From positions 133,662,941-133,726,940 of the forward strand of contig OW804096.1 of assembly GCA_942159475.1 (NCBI GenBank): a stretch of DNA of 64,000 nt. Direction: 5' to 3'. Under the pieces are notes generated by a model, which worked only from the letters and a program-made list of their open reading frames with translations, was not told the DNA's origin and searched no databases. Of the stretch, positions 62,690 through 64,000 are shown piece by piece. A program made the position numbers and the translations under genes. Each line of letters opens with the position of its first letter. The stretch's first letter is position 1. Source of the stretch: Sthenelais limicola (Eukaryota; Annelida; Polychaeta; Phyllodocida; Sigalionidae).

Positions 62690-63426
62690 TCTCAAGACAC
62701 GGTATCAAAATTATAGAGGTAAAAAGGCAGAGAATATTATAAAGTATGGATATAATACCCTCCCAAATGGTGAGACTAAAGCTTGTGTGATATAAGGTGC
62801 TTAGTTAGGGTGCGGTTATTCCAGGTCTCTGCAAGTTATGGGGGCTGATGGCTTGAGAAGCGATGCGAAACCACACTTTCCTCGGGCCAAGACACCCCTA
62901 GGTAAGGACCAATAATTATGACACCACGCTTGAGTTCCCTGGGCAAAAAACATAAATTTCCATAAGGTGTCTAAGTGCAAGACTACGCCGAAATCTCTTA
63001 TTACAAACCAACGAGCATTCCTTGTTACAGACAAAATAATATTGCTTGATAATGGCATGAAAAAAAAGATACCACAAAATGCCACCAAATTCTCCCAAGA
63101 ATATGACAATAATCTTTGCTCTCGCCATTATAGGATTTAAAAAAAGGTCAGGATGATCATTAAAGCTAATAGTTGTCAATAGTATGAATTTGAAGACAAA
63201 CTACTCGGATGGGGTATTACATTCAGAACTATTTCTCTCAAATCCCGTAAGAAAATATTTAGACTTAACATACCATATTAGTGATGAAACGCGACTGGGA
63301 GATTTCAATTAGTAGTTACTGTTGTGGGCCATTATATTAAATTAGATCCCTTTTTTAAAATTCTCAGCTATTCAAAATGACATTCATTGACCAAGGTGCA
63401 AGACTACCTAATAGTACTCCCTATAT

Positions 63427-63661
63427 GGGTCAGATTTTCACAAAATGTACAATTGGCAGCTGTGCACATTTAGTAAATTCTGCTAAATTAAGCTGAAATC
63501 TGGTCAATACTAGGTAAATTCGAGTATATTTGGCATTACATTGATTCTAGCAATCTGTTTGGTTAGGTTGAACTGTATTTTGAACTTTATTTTCGTCTGA
63601 AATTTGGGTTATTTGAGAGGATTGGTGAAGATGAATTGCACATTTTCTGAAAATCTGACCC
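63427..63661 (+). mobile_element. F1 MITE, subfamily A
   Basis: Near-consensus copy with exact ATAT duplication, followed by a two-unit tandem of TATAATACCTAATTGT. Confidence 0.92.
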
Positions 63662-64000
63662 ATATGTATAATACCTAATTGTTGTATAATACCTAATTGT
63701 ACAATCTGATTACTCTGCTCTAAATATCATCATAGTGTTATTCCCCTACACATTATCTTGTCACGAAGTTTGCCAATGATATACGGTGCTATTGATTTGT
63801 ACAGTGTGAGACCTTAGAGTAAAATCTCTTTTACTTTAAGGTGAGACATATACCATACGTACCTCTGGGATACACACGAAATAAAGAACAACGAACAGTA
63901 CAGTAACAACATTGATACTAGAATGACTTCCAACATTACTTTTAGATGGGGCTAATGATACCAATTAAAGTTAGAAAGTGTTAGTCTAGGCACTAGCAGT

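Overview
The window looks like nuclear DNA of an animal. Coding stretches are short, carry GT-AG splice signals and lie far apart. The sequence is AT-rich and full of small inverted-repeat DNA transposons. The only confidently recognised gene is a THAP-type P-element transposase. A marine invertebrate is my guess from the style of the repeats; I cannot name the species. There are no bacterial operons, rRNA genes, CRISPR arrays or confident tRNA genes.

Most recognisable content is mobile DNA. Family F1 has 38 loci spread over the whole window: about 235 bp each, termini GGGTCAGATTTTCAG..., five visible subfamilies (A-E). It covers roughly 8 kb by my estimate. Twenty copies keep exact 4-bp target duplications, ten of them with sequences other than ATAT. 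F2 (7 copies, about 200 bp, ends CA[C/G]TCTAGGTCC) also makes 4-bp duplications. F3 (5 copies, about 260-350 bp, ends GGCCAAAAAAA) makes TTA/TAA duplications like PIF/Harbinger elements. Smaller inverted-repeat elements lie at 1996, 16853, 26793, 28692, 56801 and 62145. Nested insertions (F1 in F1 at 37433-37879, F1 in F3 at 40502-41163) and a chimeric scrap at 15035-15130 record a layered history.

The central region (19217-23961) is a P-element-like transposon about 4.7 kb long. Its minus-strand gene has four exons encoding THAP zinc finger, basic leucine-rich segment, DDE catalytic core and conserved C-terminal block. One in-frame TAA (20445-20447) separates the last 88 residues, so the copy is nearly but not fully intact. 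Matching inverted ends and subterminal repeats flank the gene.

Host-gene evidence is thin. The best candidates are a three-exon minus-strand gene for a 153-residue protein (exons at 62613-62689, 57280-57397, 56416-56682), two 3' exons on the plus strand (59022-59052, 59897-60006), a small three-exon minus-strand candidate (49468-49542, 47458-47517, 43575-43646) and a single plus-strand exon (27315-27526). None matches a family I can name. The rest is non-coding DNA with purine tracts (13015-13459, 46484-47034), tandem repeats (151-374, 50905-51412) and homopolymer runs.
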